Notes under the pieces: model-generated
What the model was told of the DNA's origin: nothing
What the model saw: the letters and a program-made list of their open reading frames with translations, nothing else
Databases searched by the model: none
Assembly: GCA_016868915.1 (NCBI GenBank)
Contig: VGFL01000015.1
Span: 1 to 36,056 of the forward strand
Source of the DNA: Bacteroidota bacterium
GTDB lineage: Bacteria; Bacteroidota; Bacteroidia; Flavobacteriales_D; Crocinitomicaceae
Length of the DNA: 36,056 bases
Direction: 5' to 3'
In this document: in pieces, positions 7,633 through 16,294 of the stretch
How positions within the stretch are numbered: the first letter of the stretch is position 1
Layout: the number at the start of each line of letters is the position of its first letter
Made by a program: the position numbers and the translations under genes

Positions 7633-9411
7633 TTAAGATTGAGCATATTTTCGTTTACGGATGTAATAAAAGACAAATCCAAGTAAAACAATTGAAATTA
7701 CTGGCGCAAGGACATTGATAATTCGTATCATACCAGCTTGTTTTTGCACCTTTTGTTTGTCAATTGGGCGCAAATCGATTTGTTTACTTCGAATGTCAAT
7801 AATTGAATTTTCTCCCATCATATAATCCACCAAGTTTTGCAAGAATTCTTGATTCCCAAAAATGAGTGGGACGTTCATCTCGGCTAATTTAGGATCGTAT
7901 TTCAAATCATTAATTCCGATAGGTCGATACATGAATTTTCCATTTTTTCCTTGTATGGAATCGTATGAATTTTGCAACCAACTTCCATTTCCTATTAGAA
8001 GTACTTTTCCTTCTTTAATTCCCTTGTCCATGTATTTTGAATCTGGATTTTTTGCAAACTCATCAACGATTTTATTTTTGAAATAGGATTTAAATTTCCC
8101 TTCGACAAGGCCGGCTAAACATAATTTATTGTTTTTATCCTCTGGGTTATTCACCAATTTGGGATTGTTTTTCATCAACCTTGGCATTTCCAAACTTATA
8201 ATTGGGGCCATCCCTTGCGAGTTTGAATTTGTTGAACTTGTTAAAACTGCTGAAGGAGCGATACTATCTTGTTTTACAAACTCAATTCTACTGGCGTATT
8301 TCAATAAAACAGGTTCAACATTTCTTGATATTGGATGACTTGTAGGACTTGCCATAATGTAATAATACCAGGGTGCTAATGCATTTTTAGCGTACGGAAA
8401 AAGCATGGGGGCACAGTTTGCATCAAGCACGTAGTCATCGTGCAATTTTAATCCGTAATCATAGAGGATTTTCTCCAAACCAGTATTTAGACGGGTAGAG
8501 TAGGTGACTCCGTTTGCTTTTAGTGAATCTTGACTAAAATCCAAGGCGTCTGCAAAACACATCAATTTTCCTCCTCGCATAACAAATTGATCTATAACAT
8601 ATAAATCCTTCATGCTAAAAGCTTTTTTTGGGCGTGCAATGATAAGACCGTCAAAATCATCGAGGGCAGCAATTGAATCATTTATAGTTATATCTTTTAC
8701 TTTGTAATAGGGTTTTAAAAGAGATCTGGCGCGAATGGTTTGAGCATAAGTCAATTCACCGTGACCTTGAAGGAATCCAATTTTTGGTTTTGTTTTCTGA
8801 ACAGATCTTCGCAGCGCGCTGACAATATTGTATTCTAAATTATTTATCGACTGATCGATAATCTCTGTCATTTCATTCAAATCAACCGGTTTACCACTTT
8901 GCGATCCAGGTAGAAATTGGATAATATTAACGGTAGTTCCGCCATAATCGATTGTAGCTCCCGGCCAGAGTAAAAGTTGATTTTGGGTTCCATCCTTCAT
9001 GTAAGAAACATCCAATGGAATAATTCCTTTGCCTTCATCGTATAAATTTTTAAAAAGTTCTTTTTTTTCGTCTTCTGTTCCTTTGTTTGGATCAATAAAA
9101 ATGTATTCAAGTCGATCACCGACAATTGCTTTAAATTCTTTTAATCGATCTTCTAATGTATTTCTGAAAAGCCTAATTTCAGCGGGTAAATTACCGTCTA
9201 AATAGATTTTAATACTCAACCTATTTTCAAAATTAGATTTGTTTTCGAGGAATTTAACAGTACCTGGGGAAAGTGAATATCGTTGGTCAGAGGTAGTGTC
9301 AACTCGAAAATATAAATAAGAACCTATGACATTAACTAAAATTAATCCAATTGCGAGAATTCCCAAAAATGTCCAATTAAATATTTTATCAGATAATTTC
9401 TTCATTTTCAT
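7633..9411 (-). CDS. gldG: Gliding-motility ABC transporter component GldG
   Basis: A 592-residue membrane protein. It has an N-terminal anchor helix (about 13-35), a large extracytoplasmic domain and a C-terminal helix (about 568-586) followed by a basic tail. The order anchor, GldG/IFT52-like sugar-ABC domain, C-terminal helix is that of GldG, which with GldF and the ATPase GldA forms an ABC transporter needed for gliding in Flavobacterium johnsoniae. The segment KTKPKIGFLQGHGELTY near residue 206-222 is the recognisable core of the domain. The start overlaps the gldF stop by 4 nt (ATGA). No gldA is in the window. Confidence 0.93.
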   Translation of the reverse strand: MKMKKLSDKIFNWTFLGILAIGLILVNVIGSYLYFRVDTTSDQRYSLSPGTVKFLENKSNFENRLSIKIYLDGNLPAEIRLFRNTLEDRLKEFKAIVGDRLEYIFIDPNKGTEDEKKELFKNLYDEGKGIIPLDVSYMKDGTQNQLLLWPGATIDYGGTTVNIIQFLPGSQSGKPVDLNEMTEIIDQSINNLEYNIVSALRRSVQKTKPKIGFLQGHGELTYAQTIRARSLLKPYYKVKDITINDSIAALDDFDGLIIARPKKAFSMKDLYVIDQFVMRGGKLMCFADALDFSQDSLKANGVTYSTRLNTGLEKILYDYGLKLHDDYVLDANCAPMLFPYAKNALAPWYYYIMASPTSHPISRNVEPVLLKYASRIEFVKQDSIAPSAVLTSSTNSNSQGMAPIISLEMPRLMKNNPKLVNNPEDKNNKLCLAGLVEGKFKSYFKNKIVDEFAKNPDSKYMDKGIKEGKVLLIGNGSWLQNSYDSIQGKNGKFMYRPIGINDLKYDPKLAEMNVPLIFGNQEFLQNLVDYMMGENSIIDIRSKQIDLRPIDKQKVQKQAGMIRIINVLAPVISIVLLGFVFYYIRKRKYAQS

Positions 9412-10139
9412 TTTTTAAGGGATTTTAAAACTGTCATTGCTGAAAAAAGAAAGAAACTAATAACGCTGATGAAGTATAATAAATCGCTGGAGTCAATTAC
9501 TCCTTTTTTGATTGAATCATAATGAGTCGTCATTCCAAAGGATCGTACAATGGTATCGAGTTCACCTAAAAGATTATACGAACCGAGTAGATTGAAACCA
9601 TCGTAGAATAACCAGCAAAGAAACATAGAAAGTATAAACGCTACAATTTGGCTGGATGTAATAGATGATGCAAATATTCCTATAGAAATAAATGTTGCAC
9701 CCAGTAAAGTAAGTCCGATATACGATGTCAATGCAGCTCCCGTATCAATAATTCCAATGGGTGAACCTAAGTAATACATCGTGAAATAATAAAATAGGGT
9801 AGGAAGAATTGCAATTAAAAGTAAGCTAACTGCCGCTAAATATTTACCAAACAATAATTGTAGGTCTGAGATAGGTCTTGTAAACAACAATTCAATTGTT
9901 CCTGTTCTACGTTCTTCTGCAATTGATCTCATTGTTATGGCAGGAATTAGTATTAGAAAAATGACAGGTGAAAGATTGAAAAATGGAATTAAATCGGCTT
10001 CAACTCCCTCAAGTAAATTTGTATTATACGAGATAACCCAATGAAACAACCCTGACGAAATCAAGTAAATGAGAATAAAAACATAACCAATGATGGAGCT
10101 TAAAAAACTCTTTATTTCTTTTAGATAAAGTGCCAACAT
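9408..10139 (-). CDS. gldF: Gliding-motility ABC transporter permease GldF
   Basis: A 243-residue ABC-2 type permease with about six transmembrane helices. After the first helix comes the conserved cytoplasmic coupling stretch ITMRSIAEERRTGTIELLFT (about 69-88), in which the E-E-R-R-x-G-T-x-E-x-L pattern is diagnostic for this permease group. It should form the membrane channel with GldG and use the GldA ATPase encoded elsewhere. It is the first gene of a three-gene operon with gldG and a DUF4340 gene, driven by the promoter at 10160-10194. Confidence 0.93.
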   Translation of the reverse strand: MLALYLKEIKSFLSSIIGYVFILIYLISSGLFHWVISYNTNLLEGVEADLIPFFNLSPVIFLILIPAITMRSIAEERRTGTIELLFTRPISDLQLLFGKYLAAVSLLLIAILPTLFYYFTMYYLGSPIGIIDTGAALTSYIGLTLLGATFISIGIFASSITSSQIVAFILSMFLCWLFYDGFNLLGSYNLLGELDTIVRSFGMTTHYDSIKKGVIDSSDLLYFISVISFFLFSAMTVLKSLKK

Positions 10140-10159
10140 AGTGGTTCAAAAATTTACCT

Positions 10160-10194
10160 CAAAGTTAAGATATAGGCTTGAAATAAATTTCAAA
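10160..10194 (-). promoter_or_regulatory. gldF operon promoter with an overlapping inverted repeat
   Basis: On the minus strand TTTG (10194-10191), 23 nt, then TAACTTTG (10167-10160), 20 nt before the ATG. The inverted repeat TTGAAAT-AA-ATTTCAA (10178-10193) covers the -33 element, so a bound repressor would block it. The promoter is well supported; the operator is an inference. Confidence 0.6.
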
Positions 10195-10370
10195 TAAATC
10201 ACAACTTTCTGAGAGTTATAAACGAAGAATTTAACAATTTCTTTCTTAAGTGACTTTTTCATTTGAATATTTAATTTCATACTCTTATCCCGGTTCTAGT
10301 TGAATCTCTTGTGATTTTACTCCGATTTTATTTTTTTTGATCAAAACAACTTAGGTAATTCTTTAATCAT

Positions 10371-10378
10371 TAATTTCG
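10371..10378 (+). promoter_or_regulatory. -7 box of the mannosyltransferase-pyrC operon
   Basis: TAATTTCG matches the -7 box in 7 of 8 positions and lies 15 nt before the TTG start codon at 10394. No TTG occurs at a suitable -33 distance, so the call rests on position and one box. Confidence 0.4.
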
Positions 10379-10393
10379 TTAAAATTCTTTCAC

Positions 10394-11110
10394 TTGAGTG
10401 ATTCACTGGTAATTATTCCTACTTACAATGAAATTGAAAACATCGAACTAATGGTTCGCTCTGTAATGGAATTGGAACATAATTTCAATATTCTTTTTAT
10501 CGATGATAATTCACCTGACGAGACTGCATTAGAAATAGAGAAACAAATAGAATTGCATAAGGGGAGAATATTTTTAGAAAAACGCACCGGAAAATTAGGC
10601 TTGGGAACCGCCTATATTCATGGATTTAGGTGGGCTTTATCGAAAGAGTATGAATTTATTTTTGAGATGGATTGTGATTTTTCTCATAACCCAAATGATT
10701 TAGTGAGATTGTACGAGGTCTGTAAATTGGGTGCCGATCTTAGCATTGGTTCAAGATATGTCAGAGGAGGTAAGGTTAAAAATTGGCCATTAGGAAGAGT
10801 ACTCATGTCTTATTTTGCAAGTGTTTATGTTCGCATGGTTCTTTTAATTAATATAAAAGATACAACAGCAGGTTTTAAATGTTACCGAAGAAAAGTTCTC
10901 GAATCAATAGATTTTGATAAAATTGAATTTAAAGGTTACGCCTTTCAAATCTGTATGAAATATGCGACATTTCAACTTGGATTTAAAATTAAAGAGGTCG
11001 CAATTACTTTTATAGACAGACTTTATGGCGAATCGAAAATGTCTTCTGGAATATTCAAAGAGGCATTTTTTGGTGTTTGGAAAATGAGAAAAACCAGATT
11101 TAAGAAATGA
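10394..11110 (+). CDS. Polyprenol monophosphomannose synthase-like glycosyltransferase
   Basis: A 238-residue family 2 glycosyltransferase without membrane helices, like the catalytic domain of DPM1. It probably transfers mannose (or a related sugar) from a GDP-sugar to a polyprenyl phosphate at the inner face of the membrane. The nucleotide-binding VIIPTYNEIENI starts at residue 6, IDDNSPD is at 36-42, and the metal-binding DCD is at D93/D95 in EMDCDFSHNP. The frame opens with TTG; no other start keeps the IIPTYNE strand. It overlaps dihydroorotase by 4 nt (ATGA). This gene order, followed by DUF4296, is one I know from other Bacteroidetes. Confidence 0.9.
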   Translation: MSDSLVIIPTYNEIENIELMVRSVMELEHNFNILFIDDNSPDETALEIEKQIELHKGRIFLEKRTGKLGLGTAYIHGFRWALSKEYEFIFEMDCDFSHNPNDLVRLYEVCKLGADLSIGSRYVRGGKVKNWPLGRVLMSYFASVYVRMVLLINIKDTTAGFKCYRRKVLESIDFDKIEFKGYAFQICMKYATFQLGFKIKEVAITFIDRLYGESKMSSGIFKEAFFGVWKMRKTRFKK

Positions 11111-12444
11111 AGTTCACGTTAATCAAAAATGCAACAATTGTGAATGAAAATTCAACGTATGAGAGCGATTTATTACTTAAGGACTGTAAAATTGAAAAAA
11201 TTGATAGAGACATATCGGTCGATTCAAATCACGTGCTCATAGATGCGGAAGGTTTGTTACTTATTCCTGGATGTATTGATGATCAAGTTCATTTTCGTGA
11301 ACCCGGATTAACTTACAAGGCAAATATTTTTACGGAGTCGAGAGCGGCAGTGGCAGGAGGCATTACTTCTTTTATGGAAATGCCTAATACAGTTCCAAGT
11401 GCTGTAACAATTGAAAAATTGGAGGAAAAATATGCAATAGCTCAAAAAACTTCTTTGGCTAATTACTCATTCTATTTAGGAACAACTAACTCAAATATTG
11501 AGGAAATAAAACGTATTGATCCCCAGAAAATCTGTGGTCTTAAAATTTTTATGGGTTCTTCAACGGGGGATATGTTAGTTGACGATCCCCAAACATTAGA
11601 GGATGTTTTTCACTATTCGCCAACAATTATTACAACCCATTGTGAGGATGACCCAATGATTCAGAAAAACCTAAGGAAATATGTTTCTGAATTTGGAGAA
11701 ACACTTCCAGCAAAATTTCATCCGTTAATAAGGAGTGATGAGGCTTGTTACAAATCATCTTCCTTTGCGGTTGAGTTGGCAAAAAAATACGATTCTCGTC
11801 TGCATGTATTACATATAAGTACAGAAAAAGAATTGGAGCTTTTCACTAATCAAATTCCGTTGAAAGATAAACGAATAACGGCAGAAGCCTGTATTCACCA
11901 CCTATGGTTCACAGAGGAAGATTATGATCGACTTGGAAATTTTATAAAATGGAATCCTGCAATTAAAAAAGTATCTGACAGAAATGCAATTGTTAAAGCC
12001 ATTAATGAAAATACAATTGACGTAATAGCCACGGACCATGCGCCACATACTTTTGAAGAAAAATCACAGATGTATTTAAAATCACCATCTGGTGGGCCTT
12101 TGGTTCAATACGCCCTTCTTGCTATGTTAGATAAGGTTAAAGAAGGAAAATTTACTATCGAAAAAATAGTTGAAAAGATGTGTCATGCTCCTGCCGAGCT
12201 TTTTCAGGTGTCAAAGCGTGGATTTATTCGAGAGGGATATTTTGCTGATATAGTTTTGGTTGACTCCTCAAAATCGACCACTGTTTCAAAAGAATCAATT
12301 TTATCTAAATGTGGGTGGTCGCCTTTTGAAGGACATACTTTTTCAAATGCAATAGATCGTACTTTTGTAAATGGAAATCTAGTTTATCAGCGGGGTAAAA
12401 TATTTGATAATTTACCTGGAAATAGACTAACTTTTGATCGATGA
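11107..12444 (+). CDS. pyrC: Dihydroorotase
   Basis: A 445-residue amidohydrolase that closes carbamoyl aspartate to dihydroorotate in pyrimidine synthesis. Visible metal-site residues are H62 in QVHFREPG, the lysine to be carboxylated K146 (GLKIFMG), H178 (TTHCEDD), H236 (LHVLHIS) and D310 (ATDHAPH). The usual HxH of the first strand reads QxH here, so one canonical metal ligand is missing. To my knowledge this Q is common in the Bacteroidetes form and may not mean loss of activity. A hydantoinase-like activity is a less likely alternative. It is translationally coupled at both ends: ATGA overlaps with the glycosyltransferase and with the DUF4296 gene. Confidence 0.9.
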   Translation: MKFTLIKNATIVNENSTYESDLLLKDCKIEKIDRDISVDSNHVLIDAEGLLLIPGCIDDQVHFREPGLTYKANIFTESRAAVAGGITSFMEMPNTVPSAVTIEKLEEKYAIAQKTSLANYSFYLGTTNSNIEEIKRIDPQKICGLKIFMGSSTGDMLVDDPQTLEDVFHYSPTIITTHCEDDPMIQKNLRKYVSEFGETLPAKFHPLIRSDEACYKSSSFAVELAKKYDSRLHVLHISTEKELELFTNQIPLKDKRITAEACIHHLWFTEEDYDRLGNFIKWNPAIKKVSDRNAIVKAINENTIDVIATDHAPHTFEEKSQMYLKSPSGGPLVQYALLAMLDKVKEGKFTIEKIVEKMCHAPAELFQVSKRGFIREGYFADIVLVDSSKSTTVSKESILSKCGWSPFEGHTFSNAIDRTFVNGNLVYQRGKIFDNLPGNRLTFDR

Positions 12445-12809
12445 AAACGAGAATATTTTTTATTTTGCTAAGTCTTTTATTTAACTACTCTTGTCAACAG
12501 GGAGAGGCAAATATTGATAAGGAGAAAGATAAAAAGCTTATGTCAAAGGAACTTTTAATCTCTATTTTTGAAGAATTAGTTTTAATCGAATCCCATCTTC
12601 AGTCAAAATATTTTGTTTATTCGAATTACGAGGAAAGTTTAAATCTTTCAAGAGATTCGCTATTAAAATCTAAAGGATGCACAATCCAACAATTTAATGA
12701 CTCATTTGATTATTACTCAAAATCCGACAAGGAGCTACTAAGTCTTTATCAAAAGATTTTAAATGACTTCAACGAGAAGTCGGCTAGAGCAACGGCGAAG
12801 AGTAATTAA
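12441..12809 (+). CDS. DUF4296 lipoprotein
   Basis: A 122-residue predicted lipoprotein. The signal sequence ends in NYSC with the lipidated cysteine at residue 18. The mature part is mostly helical and charged. It contains the pattern of DUF4296: a short helix with LISIFEELVLIESH (about 35-48), then a second helical stretch with the Ser/Asp-rich FNDSFDYYSKSDKELLSLY near residues 86-104. Its function is unknown. It overlaps dihydroorotase by 4 nt and ends exactly against the convergent DUF2452 gene with no spacer. Its repeated occurrence behind the mannosyltransferase and dihydroorotase genes in Bacteroidetes suggests a conserved operon rather than chance. Confidence 0.85.
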   Translation: MKTRIFFILLSLLFNYSCQQGEANIDKEKDKKLMSKELLISIFEELVLIESHLQSKYFVYSNYEESLNLSRDSLLKSKGCTIQQFNDSFDYYSKSDKELLSLYQKILNDFNEKSARATAKSN

Positions 12810-13265
12810 TTAGAATTCCATTTCAGGATTTTTTTCAATAATTTCCCATGTATGGTCTGCCAATAATCGAACGGTTGCGACAAAAATTAAGTTTTGTTTT
12901 GTTCTTCCCCAGTCATTCGGACCGACTAGAGATAACGAATACGTTAAATTTTCTCTTTTATAAAGATGGTAGATATGATTAACAAATGGTTCAAATCGAA
13001 TCTCAGCTGAATAAATAAAATGAGATATTTTTTTTCGATCGTTTAAAATTTTGGCTTGATTAGCTAGTAGTTGCATTTGCTCGTATATCTGATTGAGCTG
13101 CATATCAGTCTGGAATTCCATGGCTGAAACAGAACGGCCCTTAATTTTACCTTGATCCTCTGGTTTAATAACTGCACTACCAATACTGTGAGGAAATGCA
13201 ATTTTCCCGGGGTTATCGGAAATTTTATCTTTATCTATTGGATTAATTATCTCTTTTTTACTCAT
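12810..13265 (-). CDS. DUF2452 domain protein
   Basis: A 151-residue soluble protein of unknown function, without signal peptide. It matches the DUF2452 pattern along its whole length: NPIDKDKISDNPGKIAFPHS near the start, then GSAVIKPEDQGKIKGRSVSA (about 29-48), QTDMQL and a long helix, and the closing VATVRLLADHTWEI (about 129-142). The family occurs in Bacteroidetes and some eukaryotes. The gene abuts the DUF4296 gene tail to tail and is divergent from the LolA-like gene; only a weak 7 of 8 match to the -7 box (near 13278-13285) precedes it. Confidence 0.85.
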   Translation of the reverse strand: MSKKEIINPIDKDKISDNPGKIAFPHSIGSAVIKPEDQGKIKGRSVSAMEFQTDMQLNQIYEQMQLLANQAKILNDRKKISHFIYSAEIRFEPFVNHIYHLYKRENLTYSLSLVGPNDWGRTKQNLIFVATVRLLADHTWEIIEKNPEMEF

Positions 13266-13414
13266 CTAGGCTATTCACAAATTAAACAGTACGATTTGGT
13301 TAATGTTTACTATTGTTGCGTTTAAATTTTTTTTATTTCTCTATAATTTTTAAAAAAAAATAGTATTCAATTTTTTATTTGGTATAATTTTAGATATTTG
13401 TATTGAAATTTTTT

Positions 13415-14053
13415 ATGAAGTTATTGTTAATTATTTTCTGTTTTTCTATTTCATTGAAGCAAGTTTATATTGCTCAATCGAAGTCTCAAACCGTTTTAAA
13501 TTCGGTTTCAACCAAAATTAAAGTACTAAAATCTTTTTATGTTGAATTTAGCGCAAATGCCAAAAATAATAAGTCAGGGTTAAATCAAAATCTGACCGGT
13601 AAGGGATGGGTAAAAGATCAAAAGTTTTATGCATCATATGGGGGAAATACTATAATTTCTAACGGTATTAAAACTTGGACAGTTGTCAAAGATGGTAAAA
13701 CAGTTTACATCGCTGATGCCAATTCCAATGACGATGAAAACATGAATCCGAAGAAATTAATGACTCTTTGGGAGTCTGGATTCAATAATTCTTACACGAA
13801 TGAATCAACGCTAAATGGAAAGGCTGTTCACGTAATTGCTTTGACGCCCAAAAATGCCAGAGCCACGTATAAATCAATTTCTCTTTATATTTCTAAATCA
13901 TCAAACGATTTATCAAAGGCAATTATGACTTCAAAAGATGGAACGGTTACAACTTATACAGTTACTAAATTTACCTCAAATCCGACTATTGAAGAATCTA
14001 AGTTTGTCTACGATCGTAAGAAATATCCTGGTTATAAAGAAGTGAAAGAATAA
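13415..14053 (+). CDS. LolA-like outer-membrane lipoprotein carrier
   Basis: A periplasmic chaperone expected to accept lipoproteins released from the inner membrane and ferry them to the outer membrane. The N-terminus is a signal peptide (MKLLLIIFCFSISL, cleaved near residue 20). The mature 190 residues give the LolA half-barrel pattern: a first helix (SVSTKIKVLKSFYVEFS), then antiparallel strands such as LTGKGWVKDQKFYASYG and TWTVVKDGKTVYIAD. The ATG at 13415 (212 residues) is preferred. The frame also extends to a TTG at 13403, but a -7-like GATATTTG (13393-13400) sits just before it. In many Bacteroidetes lolA follows ftsK; here it is 11 kb away and on the other strand. Confidence 0.85.
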   Translation: MKLLLIIFCFSISLKQVYIAQSKSQTVLNSVSTKIKVLKSFYVEFSANAKNNKSGLNQNLTGKGWVKDQKFYASYGGNTIISNGIKTWTVVKDGKTVYIADANSNDDENMNPKKLMTLWESGFNNSYTNESTLNGKAVHVIALTPKNARATYKSISLYISKSSNDLSKAIMTSKDGTVTTYTVTKFTSNPTIEESKFVYDRKKYPGYKEVKE

Positions 14054-14054
14054 A

Positions 14055-14762
14055 TCACAATTCCTTTAAAATCCCAAGTGAAATACCAAGGCCACTACTC
14101 TTGTGTTTGAAATAGGATGTTTTTCCTAAGCTATTTTGGAGTTGTAGGCGGTATTCTGGATTTATAAAAATTCCATAGCCATTTTTAGAATGTAAACTAA
14201 TTCCTAGGTTGAATATAGCACTTGTTACAAATGTATTAAACCCGTCTTTCGTTTGTATAACATTTGATTCGCGGCTTCCAAGAACCGTTTCCCATTGTTG
14301 CTTTTGCTTATAGTTTAAAAACAGTTTTGGAAGTATTCCTGCTCCTCCAAATATTCGAACTGATTTACCAAAGGTAAAATTAAGCTTTAGAGGCATTGCA
14401 ATATATTTGTAATAGGTTTGATAGGCAAAAGTAGAATCGTTTGTAGCCGACTCAAAGTTATATTGCTCACCATTTTGAATATATGTCATTCCTCCGTCCC
14501 AAATCAAATTTTTCACTACATATCCTTTAAGTCCAATACCGAATGAATATGTATTTAAACTTTTCTCATTAACGCGTTCACCTAAATTTCCGGGTATAAA
14601 ATCTTCATTTGGAACTAACATTCGGAATGTATTTGTTCTATTTATGAAAGCATATATATGATTTCGATATAGCGAATCTTTAATAGGTTTTTTAGTAAAT
14701 GTTATCTGTGAAATAAGGCTCAACGAAACGAATTGAATAAAAATAAGTGCAGGAAGTTTCAT
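14055..14762 (-). CDS. PorT-like outer-membrane beta-barrel protein
   Basis: A 235-residue exported protein. A signal peptide of about 19 residues is followed by alternating strands typical of an eight-stranded barrel: YSFGIGLKGYVVKNLIWDGG, YKYIAMPLKLNFTFG, VRIFGGAGILPKLFLNYK, and a final strand SSGLGISLGILKEL with a C-terminal hydrophobic residue. This is the PorT/outer-membrane beta-barrel domain group common in Bacteroidetes; whether it is a true PorT (type IX secretion) cannot be told. It converges on lolA with a 1-nt gap. A 12-bp palindrome, TTAATCGATTAA (14804-14815), lies 41 nt upstream of the ATG and might bind a regulator. Confidence 0.8.
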   Translation of the reverse strand: MKLPALIFIQFVSLSLISQITFTKKPIKDSLYRNHIYAFINRTNTFRMLVPNEDFIPGNLGERVNEKSLNTYSFGIGLKGYVVKNLIWDGGMTYIQNGEQYNFESATNDSTFAYQTYYKYIAMPLKLNFTFGKSVRIFGGAGILPKLFLNYKQKQQWETVLGSRESNVIQTKDGFNTFVTSAIFNLGISLHSKNGYGIFINPEYRLQLQNSLGKTSYFKHKSSGLGISLGILKEL

Positions 14763-14959
14763 GAAGTTGATTTGTGTTTGTGTGAATCTATGTTATGCTA
14801 GTCTTAATCGATTAAAAATATAAAACTACAGAAACAAAATGGAAAATTACCAATTCCTAAAACTTATAAATATCGCCATGTGCGTATAACTACTTATGAA
14901 CTTGAGTTAAATTGTTTAAAAAATAATCAAAATAAAGATTAAATAGTTGGAATTATTTT

Positions 14960-14967
14960 TATCTTTG
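14960..14967 (+). promoter_or_regulatory. -7 box of the translesion polymerase operon
   Basis: A perfect TATCTTTG, about 85 nt before the ATG at 15053, leaving a leader of roughly 75-80 nt. No TTG lies 17-23 nt upstream. The leader has the direct repeat TCCGAT (14996-15001 and 15009-15014) and a nearby GTCGG in the opposite sense (about 14979-14983), possible operator half-sites. Confidence 0.5.
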
Positions 14968-15052
14968 TGAAGTTAAAGTCGGTAAGCCAAACGAGTCCGA
15001 TTTTCCAATCCGATATGCATTACCAAATAGAATTAACCTTAAAAATCAGGTA

Positions 15053-16270
15053 ATGGAAGGAGTTCGTTCAATTGTACACATGGATTTGGATACTTTTTTT
15101 GTTTCATGTGAGCGAAAAAAAGATAGTAGACTAATTGGAAAGCCAATTCTTATCGGGGGAACTAGCGATCGAGGAGTCGTAGCGTCATGTAGCTATGAAG
15201 CCCGAAAATATGGTATTCATTCTGCGATGCCCATGAAAATTGCTAAAGAGCGTTGTCCAGAAGCAGTCATTATCAAAGGAAATTCCCAAATTTATTCAGA
15301 TGAATCAAGATTAGTTACAGAGATCATTCGCGAATCAGTTCCTGTTTTTGAGAAATCATCCATTGATGAATTTTATTTAGATTTAACGGGAATGGATCGT
15401 TTTTTTGGAACAAAAAAGTACGCATCCGAGCTTCGTCATCGCATTATTCGTGAAACTGGTTTGCCTATTTCATTTGGTCAATCTATCAATAAAACTGTTT
15501 CAAAAATTGCAACAGGAGAGGCTAAGCCTAATAATCAGATTCATATTCACTATGGTAGTGAAAAAGAATTCTTAGCGCCACTTTCCGTTAGAAAGATTCC
15601 GATGGTGGGGTTAAAAACATATCAGATACTTTGTAGCTTGGGTGTTAAGAAAATTCGAACAGTTCAGGAAATGCCACTTGAATTGATGGAAAGTGCATTG
15701 GGTGAAAATGGAATTTCTATTTGGAAAAAAGCACAAGCTTTGGATAAAGCACCCGTTGAACCTTACAATGAACGAAAATCGATTTCAACTGAGCGAACTT
15801 TTGACAGAGATACCATTGATGTAATTAAACTTCATGGAATCTTGGTTGCTATGACGGAAAATTTAGCGTATCAACTGAGACGAGGAGATAAATTAACAGG
15901 CTGTATTACTTTAAAAATTCGCTATTCAGATTTTCAAACTCAGACTTTACAAAAACAAGTTTCATATACTTCTGCTGATCACGATTTATTGCCTATTGTA
16001 GCAGAATTATTTACGCGAATTTACAATCGTCGTTTATTGGTTCGGTTAATTGGTATTCGTTTTAGTGCTTTGGTTTCTGGTCATTATCAGCTGAGTTTAT
16101 TTGGAGATGAAACGGATTATTCTTCCCTGTACAACGCACTCGACCACATTCGAAATCGCTACGGAGATCGGGCGGTTATTCGTGCAATTGGGTTGGAAGC
16201 GAGAACCATTGGAGGGCATAACCCTTTTTCGGGCGAACCACCTGCACTTTTAGCGAATAGAAGAAGTTGA
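15053..16270 (+). CDS. dinB: Y-family DNA polymerase (DinB/ImuB-like)
   Basis: A 405-residue error-prone polymerase that copies past damaged bases. Catalytic carboxylates are D11 in HMDLDTFF (with D13) and D105/E106 in SSIDEFYLD, so it should be active, unlike ImuB proteins that lose these. The palm, fingers and thumb run to about 235, and the little-finger domain from about 245 to 345. QLSLF at 346-350 is a sliding-clamp binding motif; it is followed by a tail with the LDHIRNRYGDRAVIRA stretch. It is the first gene of a pair with the short DnaE 24 nt downstream. The context points to a damage-tolerance cassette, although no ImuA/RecA-like gene is visible beside it. Confidence 0.93.
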   Translation: MEGVRSIVHMDLDTFFVSCERKKDSRLIGKPILIGGTSDRGVVASCSYEARKYGIHSAMPMKIAKERCPEAVIIKGNSQIYSDESRLVTEIIRESVPVFEKSSIDEFYLDLTGMDRFFGTKKYASELRHRIIRETGLPISFGQSINKTVSKIATGEAKPNNQIHIHYGSEKEFLAPLSVRKIPMVGLKTYQILCSLGVKKIRTVQEMPLELMESALGENGISIWKKAQALDKAPVEPYNERKSISTERTFDRDTIDVIKLHGILVAMTENLAYQLRRGDKLTGCITLKIRYSDFQTQTLQKQVSYTSADHDLLPIVAELFTRIYNRRLLVRLIGIRFSALVSGHYQLSLFGDETDYSSLYNALDHIRNRYGDRAVIRAIGLEARTIGGHNPFSGEPPALLANRRS

Positions 16271-16294
16271 ACTATAATTTTACAGTGATTTAAG

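Noticed and set aside
14804-14815. Palindrome TTAATCGATTAA as a defined operator
   Set aside because: A single AT-rich 12-bp palindrome without a clear promoter box nearby is weak evidence, so it is only mentioned under the beta-barrel gene.
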